Assembly: GCA_905250125.1 (NCBI GenBank)
Contig: CAJNOL010000934.1
Location: 29,005 to 93,004 of the forward strand
Origin: Rotaria sordida
Lineage: Eukaryota > Rotifera > Eurotatoria > Philodinida > Philodinidae
Reading direction: 5' to 3'
DNA: 64,000 bases
The number at the start of each line of letters is the position of its first letter. The first letter of the stretch is position 1. Shown piece by piece: positions 46,315 through 57,970 of this stretch. The notes under the pieces are model-generated. The model saw only the letters and a list, made by a program, of their open reading frames with translations, ran no database searches and was not told the DNA's origin. The position numbers and the translations under genes were made by a program.

Positions 46315-49300
46315 TTATTCATAAACAATTCTTGTTGATGATGGATGTTTAGATTTCGATTTATTTCGTCGTTGATTAATTGGTGGTTCATCGTCAACAT
46401 AGAGTATTTTAGATTTATGTGAACGTCGTCTATCTCTACCATCATCATCATCAATATATTCAACATATTGTTTTGATGGATTTCCTTCATCAATAAAATC
46501 AATTTCATTACCATTTTCATCAACATATATATATTCATCTTCATATTCAATTTGTGGTTCATCATCTTCAATATAAACAACTTCACGACGACCTGAACGA
46601 TGATGACGAGTTGGTGCTGAAGTTTCATCAACATAAATATATTCTCTTGGTGATGGTCTTTGAGCTTTTCTTGGTTGACGTGTTGATGCTGGTTCAACAT
46701 AATAAACATCGTCATCATCATAATCTTGATAGGGTGTGTCACGTAGAACACGTACAACTCGTTGAGATCTTCTTCTTCTTTCAACTGGAGTCTCCTAAAT
46801 AAATTGTCAAAATAACATTAAATGTTGTTTTCCTTTTTTTTTTTTTTTATTCTAAAGAAGAATAACATAAACATGAAAAGAATAATAAATCTACGCCTAA
46901 ATAGCTTTCTTTTTTAAGCATACAAAAAAAAAATAATAAAAGTGAAAAATCAAATCTCGTCAAACGTTTTCACGTATGCAATTACTTTTTTTTTGTTATT
47001 CTTATTGATAGACGAATAACAAACTTTAGAATTTTCTTTTTTTCCCCTTTTTTCATAGGCTGTAAGTCAGTATTTGTTGAATAAAAACAGTTTACTGCTG
47101 TCGTCCTAGTGATGCCATTGATTATGGAAGAGTCGGATACTAGAAGATGCTGAAAGTCAACAAGATAGAATCATATGAAAAACAACATACAATTAAAGCT
47201 TGAATTTTAAAAATTACAAAGATAAAGTTAAAGTTATCTGATTCATAAATATAAGTAATCGAGATGGAAAAGAATTAGTAATTTTTATTACTTACCGTAC
47301 GATAATCATCATAAATATAATCCGCTGGTTGTCTACGTCGCTCTATGATATATTCATTGTTTGCTACACGCATACGTCGTGATTTTTGAGGTATATTTCG
47401 GGGTAAAGAAGAAGATTTTTGGTAATAAGCAGGAGGACTAGAAGAGCGATAAGCACCGGTTTTTTTGTTAGCAAAGTGTAGAGGTTTGCGAGGAAAATCT
47501 TGTTGATCATTGGGTAAATTACGATTTTTTTGTACAGGTCGAGTGACATCATTTCTATGCGCAAATTCTGTACGTCTTTGTTGAGGTGGTGGTGTTGAAA
47601 AATTTCTAGCAAAACGTTCTTTTCGTGGTATATGTTGAGAATTTTTTGATACCATATCATCTTTTGATACTCGAGTATTTACTTCATTTCGTTTTGTTGG
47701 TAATGCATATGTATCAGAACGTGGTGATGATTGTTTAACAGCGGTAGGTCGTGGTCGTGATAATTTACCAGTAGATTTTGTTCCCGAATTATTGTTGTAA
47801 CCATTCTGGTTTTTGTCTCGGAACTGATCACGATAACTTTTTGACATGAAAAATTTTTCTTTCTCGTTTTTTTTTTTTTGATCACAAAAACCACTTGAGA
47901 AAACAAATTTCACTGACTGCTCGTATGTACTATTACTACTGCGTCTTTTTTTTTTTAAATGACTTAAAATGTGTTTTAGTATTCACGAAAAAAAAAAACG
48001 TCAATGTTCTCTTCTCGTTCTCTTTCTCAATATATAATTTTTTTTTTCTTTTGTTGTAAAATATTTTGAACAATAAATAAAACAAATCCATGCAGTAAAC
48101 GAGATAAAAACTGCGTAAAAAGAAAAAACAAGAAAATTTTACCTGAGGAGCACGAGATACAATTTGTGGTTGTGCACGATGTACTCTTCTTGTTGTTGGA
48201 TAATTATATGGATAATAACCAAAACCACTTGATATTGGCATAAGTTCAAGTTCTTCAGTAGGAATTTCGTCAATAACTAATACTTGATTATTATCAATAG
48301 GTAATGAAGAATCAGTTGATAGATCTTGATTATCTTCGACGGTTTCGATTGGTGTTAATGTTGTTATTTGTGTTGCACACTCCTATTAATGGAATTTTTA
48401 ATTTATATTAGAGATATTCTATTTTTCTTCTGAAAAATAATTTAAGCTCTGATGTAATAAATACAAATGTATGAAAAAATATCTCATGTGATTAAAATCA
48501 TCGGTAGACCGTTCGGTATTTACCGATATATAGTACGAACAATATGAGATAGCAATTCAAAATGTAAAGTATACGTCAAGTTGAGAAATATCTTCGAGAT
48601 TAACTTAATCAAAATTAATTTTTATGTTATAAGATATTACATTCGATATTTTCTTTATACTGAAGATTTTTTTATGGAGACAAATAAATCAATGATATTC
48701 TTAAGACTTTATTAGAGAATTGAATATTTATTTTTCTATTTAATTAAGTATTAATACAAGATTTATTTTGTATTATTGAAAAATCTTTCTTATCTAAATT
48801 ATTTATGTTCAATTCAAGAAAAAAAAATTAATAGAAAATCTTAAAAATATTATGTGGAATGATACATCACTATTTTTGTTTTTCAATTAAAAAATAGTAT
48901 ACATTTCATATTGTATATATTTTTTTTTGTCTGTCAACATATATACATAAGATGATAGAAAAATTTAATAATAATGTTTTTGTTTGCTATAATATTAAGC
49001 CATTAGATCAAATACAGAGCGTGATTTTAATAGCTAACAGAGTTTTATATCTAATGCATTCTATAGGAATACTACAAAAGGAGAGGTCGCCACATTTTCT
49101 ACAACCTTTCTTTAAAAACTTAAAGTTATTATAAAAAAAACGAAATTTATCAAAAAATCGACCAGAAAACCAGTTTTTCAAGAGAAGGTCGTAGAAAATG
49201 CGACAGTTACTCATTTTATTCTCTTTAAAATATCATACTTAAAAAAATACCTTCCGAGATCTGAAAACTATCGTCCCCGGTTTTTAGGAATCTTGCTATA

Positions 49301-49840
49301 GACTACATTAGATAAAAAATTCCATTGAATATTAAAATTACTAGCTGAATTCGAGTTAATTGCTTAACATTATAGGAAAATAAATTGTTATTAAATTTTT
49401 TTCCACCATTTTATATATATATACATACACCATTGGAACAGTAGAAGTATGTTGCATTCTGAAGTAATCATCGAGATAGAAAAAGACAATTTTTGAATTT
49501 TGAATGATTGATTATTTAAAACAAAAAAAATTTTTTTTTAAATTTAATATTCACTTACACGAGTCTCAGGTGAATGTGCAGATAAAGATGAATACGTAGG
49601 ACAAGATGAAAGTGAACAATGAGTATCGAAATCGTCAAGATTAGTATGCAAACGTCGCAATGGCCATTGTTGCTGATTTGTACCTGTTAACTTATCAAAA
49701 CGGTTTGGCGCTGATTGTGAAATTTGGTTGACACGTTTATAATGTATAGGCTTTGTTGTTTCTTTGATTGTATTAATAGGCAACTGTTGTTGTAATCGAT
49801 CATTTGCCTGTTGTCGTTCTGTAGTTATTTGTTGCTGCAT
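46315..49840 (-). CDS. Unrecognised low-complexity protein with Tyr/acidic repeat C-terminus
   Basis: Four exons, 49559-49840, 48143-48382, 47296-47916 and 46315-46794, join in frame to 540 residues. No known domain, signal peptide or helix is seen. The N-terminus is Gln-rich (MQQQITTERQQANDRLQQQL); the second exon is acidic (ELELMPISSGFGYYPYN). The third exon is basic and Arg/Ser/Pro-rich. The last exon has repeated Tyr-hydrophobic-acidic motifs in an Arg/Asp-rich context: VYYVEP, YIYVDE, VVYIEDDE, YIYVDENGNE, YVEYIDDDD, ILYVDDE. It has no in-frame Met, so it can only be read by splicing. Clean GTAAG donors and T-rich TAG acceptors support exons 1, 2 and 4; the exon 3 acceptor (47917-47918) lacks a pyrimidine tract, and an alternative start ATG at 47847 exists. 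The first intron (1.2 kb) contains a foldback element. Function unknown. Confidence 0.65.
49043..49318. repeat. Foldback (inverted-repeat) element in an intron of the unknown gene
   Basis: The left arm TTTTATATCTAATGCATTCT is mirrored by the right arm ending GACTACATTAGATAAAAA. An inner block, CATTTTCTACAACCTTTCTT, is mirrored by AGAAGGTCGTAGAAAATG. The element is about 275 bases with no coding capacity. Confidence 0.6.
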
Positions 49841-50242
49841 CGTAACACTTCAAAAATATTTTTTTCCTGTATTTTACAAAAAACAAGACAAATGCTAACA
49901 AATCGTCTTTTCTTGTACTTAAAAAGCAAAAAAAAAGGAAAGATTCAATTTTTTTTTTCTTTTACTTTTTCACAATCAGAAAATCACAGTATGATATTTC
50001 AATTATTTCGGTTGTTTTATTCGTTGTTAAAACAGATGAAGAAAAAAAAAAATATTAGTTATATGATATAAAGGTATGTGTGCATTATGAGGGTAAAAAG
50101 AAATTTAAGAAAAAAAAAAGAGAGAGAGAAGGCTGAGCGTGCATTTTATTTGCTTTTTGTTTCTCTGTTATTAAGAAGAAAAAGTGATTGAACAAAACAC
50201 AAAAAAAAGAAACTGTCTATATTTTTTTTTAATATAAATCAT
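49841..50242. other. Short intergenic region between the unknown gene and MRLC
   Basis: This 400-base AT-rich stretch holds the upstream side of the unknown gene and the 3' untranslated region of the myosin light chain. A 86-codon plus-strand frame (49811-50071) is homopolymer-driven and not believed. Confidence 0.5.
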
Positions 50243-51504
50243 CTATTCATCTTCTTTGCCACGTTTGATCTGTCGTGTAAATGCACCATAATCAAGATTT
50301 CCTTTTGGATCTATTGGAGCACCATCAAGCATTTGACTGAACTAGAAACAACCAAGACAAATAATAATTAATAAAATAAAATTTTTTTTTTTGCTTACCT
50401 CCATATCGGTTAATCCTTAAAATTAAACATAAAATTAAAAAAACAATTAATTATCAAATAAAGATAATTATAAAATTTTACTAACTTTCATCCGCGCGTC
50501 CTTCACCAGTAAGAACTTCTCGTAGACTAAAAAAAGAAATTTTTAATTTATTATTTAATTGACAATATAATTTTACCTTTTTTGATTAATAAATCCATGT
50601 CCTTCTTGATCGAAATTTTTCCATGCATTTAAAATAACATTTTCTTCATCAGTACCATTTAATCGATCACCGAATAATGTTAATAGCATAGTAAAATTAA
50701 CTGCACCTTGAGCTTCGTCAAGCATGGCTTTTAATTCAGCATCTTTTGGTGCTTTTCCTAAATAAAACCAAAATATTTTTTTCAAAACAAAAAATTAATT
50801 TTTCTTTTTGTTTGTTTTCTTTACCAAGTGAAGCATAGACTTCTTTAAGATCGTCCAAACTAACTGTACCATCACGATCTTGATCCATAAGATTAAAGGC
50901 CTAATGAAACGAAAAAAAAAATTGTTTTTTTTCTTCGAAATAATTGTTGTTTTTTTTTAATAATACATACTTCTTTAAATTCTTGTACTTGTTTTTGATC
51001 GAACATTGAAAATACATTACTAGTGGCACGTTGAGCCTTTTTCTTTGATTTTTTCTGTTTAAAAAACAATATATATATATTATTTGATCAATATCAATCA
51101 AATAATCATATATTAGTCCTTTGTAAATCATATAGTGAATGGTATTGGGAAACAAAATGAGGCATTAGCATGGAAAATATCAATGATATTTGAAAATATA
51201 ATTCTTTAACATGCGTAATAAAAAAAAAAACTGAGAACGTCCATAGAAAAAATAAAAATAAAAAATGAAAGAAAGAAATCAAAGATTCATATGTGCGATA
51301 GGACGAATACTGGAGATGTGTGTGTAGGAATGGATTATACAGTGCCATGTAAACTTACTTCGTCTTTCTAGAATAATCAATGTGTCAGTTTATTTAATAA
51401 CTTTTTTTTTAAATTAGTTAAGATTTATTTAAAAAAAACAAAAAAGTCATATTCTCTTTTCTTTTTTTTTCTGCTTTGAATATATCAATACTCACGTCAG
51501 TCAT
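50243..51504 (-). CDS. Myosin regulatory light chain (non-muscle/smooth type)
   Basis: Eight exons: 51496-51504, 51359-51367, 50971-51054, 50825-50900, 50577-50757, 50486-50526, 50399-50415 and 50243-50341, joined in phase to 171 residues. The phosphorylation motif [12 protein letters not shown] (Thr/Ser of RATS) matches the site of myosin light-chain kinase and ROCK in non-muscle RLC. EF-hand 1 is intact ([12 protein letters not shown]); later hands are degenerate, as in the family ([32 protein letters not shown]). It binds the myosin II heavy-chain neck and controls motor activity. The gene has a 9-base first coding exon (MTD), a 9-base microexon (KDE) and a 17-base exon; each has proper GT..AG borders and preserves frame. 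Skipping the 9-base microexon would also stay in frame. Orthologues: Drosophila spaghetti squash, human MYL9/MYL12. Confidence 0.92.
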
Positions 51505-52445
51505 TATGGAGATTGAGGAAATCTAAGATGATAAATCTAGTTTGATGTCGTGTATGGTACCACAAACAGCTTCTTACTGGGAAATAGTACAAGCAAAGGA
51601 ACACTCAGAGTCTATATCCCTTGCTCTCGCTCTCGCTCTCGTTTTTTCTTCTTCTTAATGTTGTTGTTATTGAGGGGAAAAATTGCCTTTTTTGGGTGCT
51701 ATGTTACGCTAAACATAAGAAAAGAGGAGAAGAAAAATGGATAACCGCTGTGGATATTAACGGAAAATTTTTTTTTCTCTTCCTCTGTGTGAGATTTGTT
51801 AGCATATGTGTAATTCTTAACATATATATTTTCCTGATGGAAATGCGCCGATACATCTCGATCTAAAACGATCTCATCTATCTTCTTGCCGTGTGTGTGT
51901 GTGTATGTGCACTAATAGACAAAGAGGCCTAATCTGGTCATGATGAAAAAGATTTGCTCTTTCTCTTGTACATATTATCCTAGACATATTATTTAGTTTG
52001 CATATAATTGGTCTTAAAAATAGAAGACAAAAGAAGGATAAAGAGAAAATGAATGATTTGCCTTGAAAACAGATAGGAAAACTGTTAGTATCATACAATA
52101 ATATATTCTTTTCTTTCTCTTGTCACAGTTAGGTCTTTATTCATTGCTACATTTCTAGTCAAGCATATATTCAAGGCTAATATCATTTATTGGCAAATCA
52201 ATAAATGGAAAAAAAAAAGAAAATAGTATCTAACAATTACAACATATCTTTAAATAATAATAAACTTGTTTTTTTTTCATATTACTACTAATAAAATTTA
52301 TATAACTTTCTTTCCTTTTTTATTTTCTTCAAAAAACAAAACAAAAAAAAGGAAAACGTTATAATAAAACAAAACAGAGTAAATAGCAAAACTAATAATC
52401 TGACAAAAGACAAGAAAAATAACACAACATACAATATAAATGTAA
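51505..52445. other. Intergenic region between MRLC and SIL1
   Basis: This is the upstream region of the myosin light chain and the 3' flank of SIL1. It includes a CTCTCGCTCTCG tract near 51622-51640 and a (GT)n patch at about 51891-51908. No exon is supported. Confidence 0.5.
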
Positions 52446-55400
52446 CTATAAATCAGTTGATGATGTTTGCAATAAATTTTTACGAAGATTTTGTATATTA
52501 GTTAAAAACTCCATATACATTGAATATTCATTAGGATTTGTTTTTGTATAAATATCATTAAGTTTGTCAAGAATTGGTACTAATGAAACAAAGTCAATTC
52601 GACACACATCTGTTAATGGCATCATTGCCATAAGTATCTTTTCAATATGGTCAAAATCGTTAAGATCAATTGATATTAAATAATAAGATATATGTGAACA
52701 CCAATTATGTTTAACTAATTCATCGCGAATATTAATACTAAAACAATAAAAAAAAAAAAAAAAAAAAAGATTATCATGCAAGGTAGATTAATATTGATAA
52801 ACAAGTTAGACACAATAAACATCAGATAGACCAATTTCAAACGTTATGTGATAATTTTTAGAGATTTATTTGATTCTTATCAATCGTAATAATAGATAAT
52901 ATTGTATGTATAATTAGCAAAGTACTGATAATGAGATGTTTTTTTGTCTTCGAGTTGTATATATTCTTACGGCTCACAAAGTCGTACAGTTGTAGACAAA
53001 AATCGTTATCCTCTCATTTGTCTTATCTGTTATCAGATACATGATTAATTCTGAGATATTTTCATATGAAACCTAACACGATGATCATCTGTATGTCATT
53101 TTCCTTTAGTATAACAATAACTTCTGAAGCTTGTAGATAACAATGTCAAGATATGGAGAAAGTTTCTTTAAAAATATCAGATTATTTTATTAAACTATCA
53201 TTGAAGTATGGAGTTAAAAAGAGTAATACATGGTTTTTTTTATCTACACATCAATGATTATAGAAAATGATCATAATTCTTGAAGAGATTGACAAACCAT
53301 CATAAAATTTATATGACACATAGTGCTATATAATGACATATCTGTCGATCTACGATGTCTTTCGTCTTTAGAGTTATGAAACTCAAAGCAAAAATAGACA
53401 TTATTCGTCATAACTCATTGACTGTTCAATCAGACACGGTATGGGTAGTTCCATTGAGTTATATTCATGATGGAGTATAATCATACACAATTTTTCACAC
53501 TTCTATTTATTGATAAGCAGAACCAATCGTTTTTTAATCTCAGTCAGAAAAGTTTTTAGACATCTTGCATGACTTTCAATATTCTTCTTCTCGATTATAT
53601 TTAATGTTTCAATAATGTTTAAGTAGTGTAACTTACTTTTCATAGGCATGTTGTTTATCATCCATAGCTTGATTCTATAAAAAATAAAAATAAATCTTTA
53701 GTTTTTTTTTTTGTTTTTTGTTTTTTACTTTTTCTAGAATAAGATCATTCATAAGTTCCATAGCTCTGGTTTTTATTTTATTATTTGAATTATTTTGTTC
53801 AAAAATTTTAATTATTGTTTCAATTCCACCATGTTCAAGAAAATTTCTTTGTCCTTGTGGAAAATTTCTTAATAATGTTGATAATGTAAAAAGAAGACGA
53901 TATTTAATATTATTATTTGTTTCTATATTAATTAAATGTAATAAATATCGAACAAAACCAAGATTTAATCCTTTTAATTGAACTTTTGGATTTCTAAAAA
54001 ACAAATTTACATTAAAAAAAAAAAAAAACAAAATAATCATTATTCTTTCATTCTTGTTTTTTTCTTACCCTTGAAAAGCTGCACCTATTGCAAGACTTGT
54101 TAAATGACGAATATCATCATTATTTGTATTTGTTGTATTAAGCAATTTAATAAGTAATTCAAGACCATTCATGTCAGAGAAGAGTATTGCATTATCATAC
54201 TAAAAAATAAATTAGATTATTAACAAAAACAAATTATTGAAAACAGGGGTGTCCGAAATAGGAAGATATTGTGAAGCATCCAGGAGGACTTCAATGAAAA
54301 TTTGAAAATGCACTATTTTATGGCTTAAATAAGACAACATATACTCTGACATATGGGTTATTTAATGATATAAAAATTTTTGTTCCTCTTGTTAGCATTA
54401 ATCAGAAAACCTTCTCGAAAAATGTAACTAGTAAGTAGAGCCCGTCAGGTTCAAATTTTTTGGACCACAATTCGAATGAATCCATATCCGGAACCAATCC
54501 GATGGAATCTAATTAGAAGCATTTTTGTACTATGAGTAAAAAAACAATTAGGAGAAAACATTGAAGAGAGAAAAGATATATATATATATATAATCTGAAA
54601 CTGTGTTTTTCAATCTATCGTTTCGTAAGAAAAAAATTTTCGCTGTTATCTGTTTGGGGATTTTGAAAAAGTCATTGTTTTTTAACTTCAAATGGTTTTA
54701 TAGAAGCATGTATTTAGTAAAATAAGCTTGCACAACTTCGAATCTAACGAAAGTTCCTATACCTATAATGTCTATATAATGTTAGCATGAATCAATATGA
54801 ACGTTCCACATCTGTGCTATAGGTTTTCTAGATAAAACTCATTTTTCTCGGTCTAGAAACACTTTTATTAAGAACTAACTTCATATTTGAAGTCAACATC
54901 GAATGATATATAATTTATTAGCCTTCTTATAAAATTTTCCACGTATATAGGGCGTCCGGAAAGTCCTTAGAGTTAGGAAAATTTTCATATCTCCTCTACG
55001 GCTCGACCAAACGAGCTCATTTTTTTAACAAAGATTGAGGCACGTTCACACTCCAAATCCATATGGACAAGAGTATTGAGAATCTTTGTTAAGTATCACT
55101 ATTGACCTTAACAAGAAAATTTTACTGTTCTACAGAGAGGAAGAAAAACCATATACTTAACAAAGGTTCTCACTAACTTTGTCAGTATGGATTTGGAGTG
55201 TGGATATGTCTCTATCCTGGGTAAAAATATCAGTTGGTTCGCTCAAGCCATAATGAAGAGAGTCAATTGTCTTTTCAACAAAGTGTCTTTTGCCCTATCC
55301 TGTGTAATGTTTGTTTGCCTAACTGTGAAACAGTAAAATTTTCTTGTTGCGGTCAATAGTGATACTTAACAAAGATTCTCAGTACCCTTGTCCATATGAA

Positions 55401-56463
55401 TTTGGAGTGTGAACATGCCTCAATCTTTGTTAGAAAAATGAGCTCGTTTAGTCCAACCATAATGGAGATATCCAAATTTTTGTAACTCTAAGGACTTTCC
55501 GGACGCCCTATATATAGAGTACGTGTCTCTCATAGTGATTTTTCAGTAAAAAGGTCCACTATGTGGTATCTCCCTAATCTTAAGAAATTTTCATAGTTTC
55601 CCTGCGTTTTATTCTAGTTTTTTGCTCACCAATCCTTAACAAGCGCCCGTCCTTTTTCCTAAAGCTTCGATCAATTTTAGCGAAAATTTTCATACTTGAT
55701 GAAGATAATATTCAAGATCAGTTAAAATTGTCTTGAGATCATGTTCATTATTAGTTTTAGTTAATTGATTAATAAGATTTGTTAAAATTTCATTATCAGT
55801 TTGAATTTTTATATTCATTGATTGAAAATCTTTTTTTAAATCATCATATGGACGAAATTTTGTTTTAATTTCTTCTTCATGTTTCTATAGAAAATATTAA
55901 AAAAAATGAAAATATTTAAAAGATTACGTTTGTTTTTTTAAATTTTATACTTTATCTGTTATAATATCATCTTTACTTAAATCAAGATTAGCAAATGCTC
56001 GTTCAAGATTTTCTTTACTAATTTTTTCTTTTTCATTATCATTTGTTGAAATTGGGATAATATCATTAGATGTAAGTTTTTGTTTATTATCTTCAAGTAA
56101 TTTTGCTTCTCGAATACCAGTTTGTAAATCCAATCGAACATGAAGACCAGGTGGTATAGCTTGACCTAAATAGAAACAAAAATATTTCCGTAGATATTGT
56201 TCCATTGATTAATGATAATTAGAAATACCTTCTTTAACAATTTGCCATTCATTTGTAGGAATAAATTCTTCATCATTTTGAATAAAACTGCCTAAAATTC
56301 AAAAAAAAAACAAATGAAATTTTCCGAAAAAAAAAAGAATAAATTTTATTGTTTAGTCACCTTCAGATTGTTGTGTTTTTACCGGAATAGATGATAATGA
56401 TTGAAAAGTTAATGATAGAATAATAACTAATAAATATGTAATAGAATAAGAATAAATTGACAT
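52446..56463 (-). CDS. SIL1: SIL1 nucleotide exchange factor for ER Hsp70 (BiP)
   Basis: Eight exons, 56361-56463, 56229-56291, 55951-56165, 55696-55884, 54069-54199, 53729-53993, 53637-53674 and 52446-52737, join to 431 residues (human 461). A signal peptide (YSITYLLVIILSLTF) starts the protein. FIPTNEWQIVKEGQAIPPGL and HVRLDLQTGIREAKLLEDN match the human block PTHEWQ...[20 protein letters not shown]. The Armadillo-like body follows: FRPYDDLKKDFQSMNIKI, DLEYYLHQYDNAILFSDMNG, AIGAAFQGNPKVQLKGLN and LLRNFPQGQRNFLEHGG. SIL1 releases ADP from BiP in the ER lumen. The C-terminus (SSTDL) shows no canonical KDEL-type signal. The intron at 54200-55695 contains a TA-flanked transposon-like element; the last intron is also long (52738-53636). 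Confidence 0.93.
54950..55508. mobile_element. TA-flanked foldback DNA transposon (MITE), mariner-like ends
   Basis: It begins GGGCGTCCGGAAAGTCCTTA and ends with the near-exact reverse complement (TAAGGACTTTCCGGACGCCC), with TA immediately outside each end (54948-54949 and 55509-55510). A TA target duplication is the signature of Tc1/mariner-type insertion. The arms of about 200 bases pair throughout (CTTTGTTAAGTATCACTATT with AATAGTGATACTTAACAAAG). The middle holds a diverged third copy of the arm (about 55155-55260). There is no transposase frame, so the element is non-autonomous. It lies in a SIL1 intron. Confidence 0.85.
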
Positions 56464-56748
56464 GTTTTATTTATTATATTTTTTTTATTAACGAATAGAG
56501 TTTAAAAAATAGAAGAAATTCAACAAATGCTTACTATTTATATAGATAGACGAAAAAAAAATGCTGTAACGACAGCATTCACTTGAATGATGAGGAAATT
56601 CAACGTGGCAAGCAAATCGTTGGTTATTCTTTTTTTTTTCAGTCGTTAAATTTCATTGATGACTCATCTGCGTATGTTTTGACGCGTACCAATACTAGTG
56701 ATAGACGATAGAGTGCATTATATTATTGCAAATCATCATAAAATTCTT

Positions 56749-57970
56749 TTATTTCTTCAAACAAATTTCACACACAATATTTCCATTTTGACAAAAAAAA
56801 TTTTTCATTTCAATTGGTTGTTGACAAATATTACATAGAAAACAAGTATTATGAAATTGTTTTCCATCAAATTGACTTAAAATTTCTCCTGTTAAAAATG
56901 GTTCTTTACATATCATACAGTGTGGTCCATTATCAATATGACAATTTAAACAATAAAGACATCCATCTTCTTGACGAAAAAATCCTTGACTAACAATTAA
57001 TTTTTTACAATTTCCACAACGAAAACAATCCGGATGATAATAATCACATTGATACATTGATATTGCTTCACCATTAAGAAAATTTTTTCCACATTTTTTA
57101 CATTGATCATTTAATATTTGTGATGTTTTTAATGTCATTATACATGGTTCAATATCATTCATACATTGTTGACAATATAAAAAATTATTTTTCGAATAAA
57201 ATATTTTATTTTTTAATGTTATTCGACATTTTTTACAAATAAAACTAGAAACAAACAAACTAACTAACTAGCAAAAGCTTTATTTTTTTGCAAAGTTTCA
57301 TTTAAGAAATTCAGTAAAAATTCGATATATCAAGAGTAAAAGCTCAGGTAAACGAATCATCTTAGATTTTCACACTACTCGCTATAGACTATCATTTGAA
57401 TACAGTCTCGCAGAGATCGAACCGATATCGATATGGATTGTAGACCAGGATTTTGCTGCTTCGACTGATCGTCGAAATACCAGAGATCCATTCCATCTTT
57501 GCAGTCTCGATAAAAAAGCAATTGGACATTTAGGTAAGTTCCTTCATAAGTTTGATTTTTTTTTTACCATTCGTTATGATATTCTTGTCCTTGAAATTCA
57601 ATAATAATCGATGTTGGAGTAAATATTTGATTACATTCAATACATGATGAACATCGTTTATAATAACATGTTTCACAATAAACTTGTGGATTTGATATCT
57701 AAATAAATTCGAATATTTATTATTTCTATATAAAAATATTACATCTAATTGAAGTTTTTCATCAAGATAAAATGATTCATGTGATAATTGTTTTTTACAA
57801 TCAATACATAAAAAACAATGAAAATGATATTGATGTTGTTTAAATAATGCAACAGTTTCTTCGTGTTGAAAACAATCATTACATTTTTTACAACTAAAAT
57901 TTAAATCGAAAAACAAAATGTTTTTTTTTCGTTCAACTTACACATTAGTTTTTATTGGTGCATTAATCAT
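56749..57970 (-). CDS. LIM-only protein with four LIM zinc-binding domains
   Basis: Four exons, 57942-57970, 57743-57893, 57568-57698 and 56749-57244, join to 268 residues that are almost entirely LIM domains. LIM1 starts CKKCNDCFQHEET with zinc ligands HFHCFLCIDC. LIM2 has CIECNQIF and HNECFICKKC, the codon for its central Cys being split by an intron. LIM3 has CKKCGKNFLNGEAI and HPDCFRCGNC. LIM4 has CMICKEPFLTGEIL and HNTCFLCNIC and ends CEICLKK. All ligands are present. LIM domains are protein-binding zinc modules of cytoskeletal and nuclear adaptors. Spacing between domains does not clearly fit FHL, PINCH or paxillin, so the subgroup is left open. The short first exon (MINAPIKTNV) could be preceded by more exons. 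Confidence 0.82.

Noticed and set aside
46260-46802. Frames of 174 (minus) and 82 (plus) codons with Met/His/Gln repeats
   Set aside because: They are shadow frames of the spliced Tyr/acidic exon 46315-46794, which is read in another minus-strand frame.
47364-47906. Two further minus-strand frames overlapping exon 3 of the unknown gene
   Set aside because: Exon 3 fits phase 0 between its neighbours in the 47296-47916 frame; the others would break the join.
52738-53636. Hidden exon in the last SIL1 intron
   Set aside because: The exons on both sides join in frame and match SIL1 without a gap, and no further conserved block was seen.
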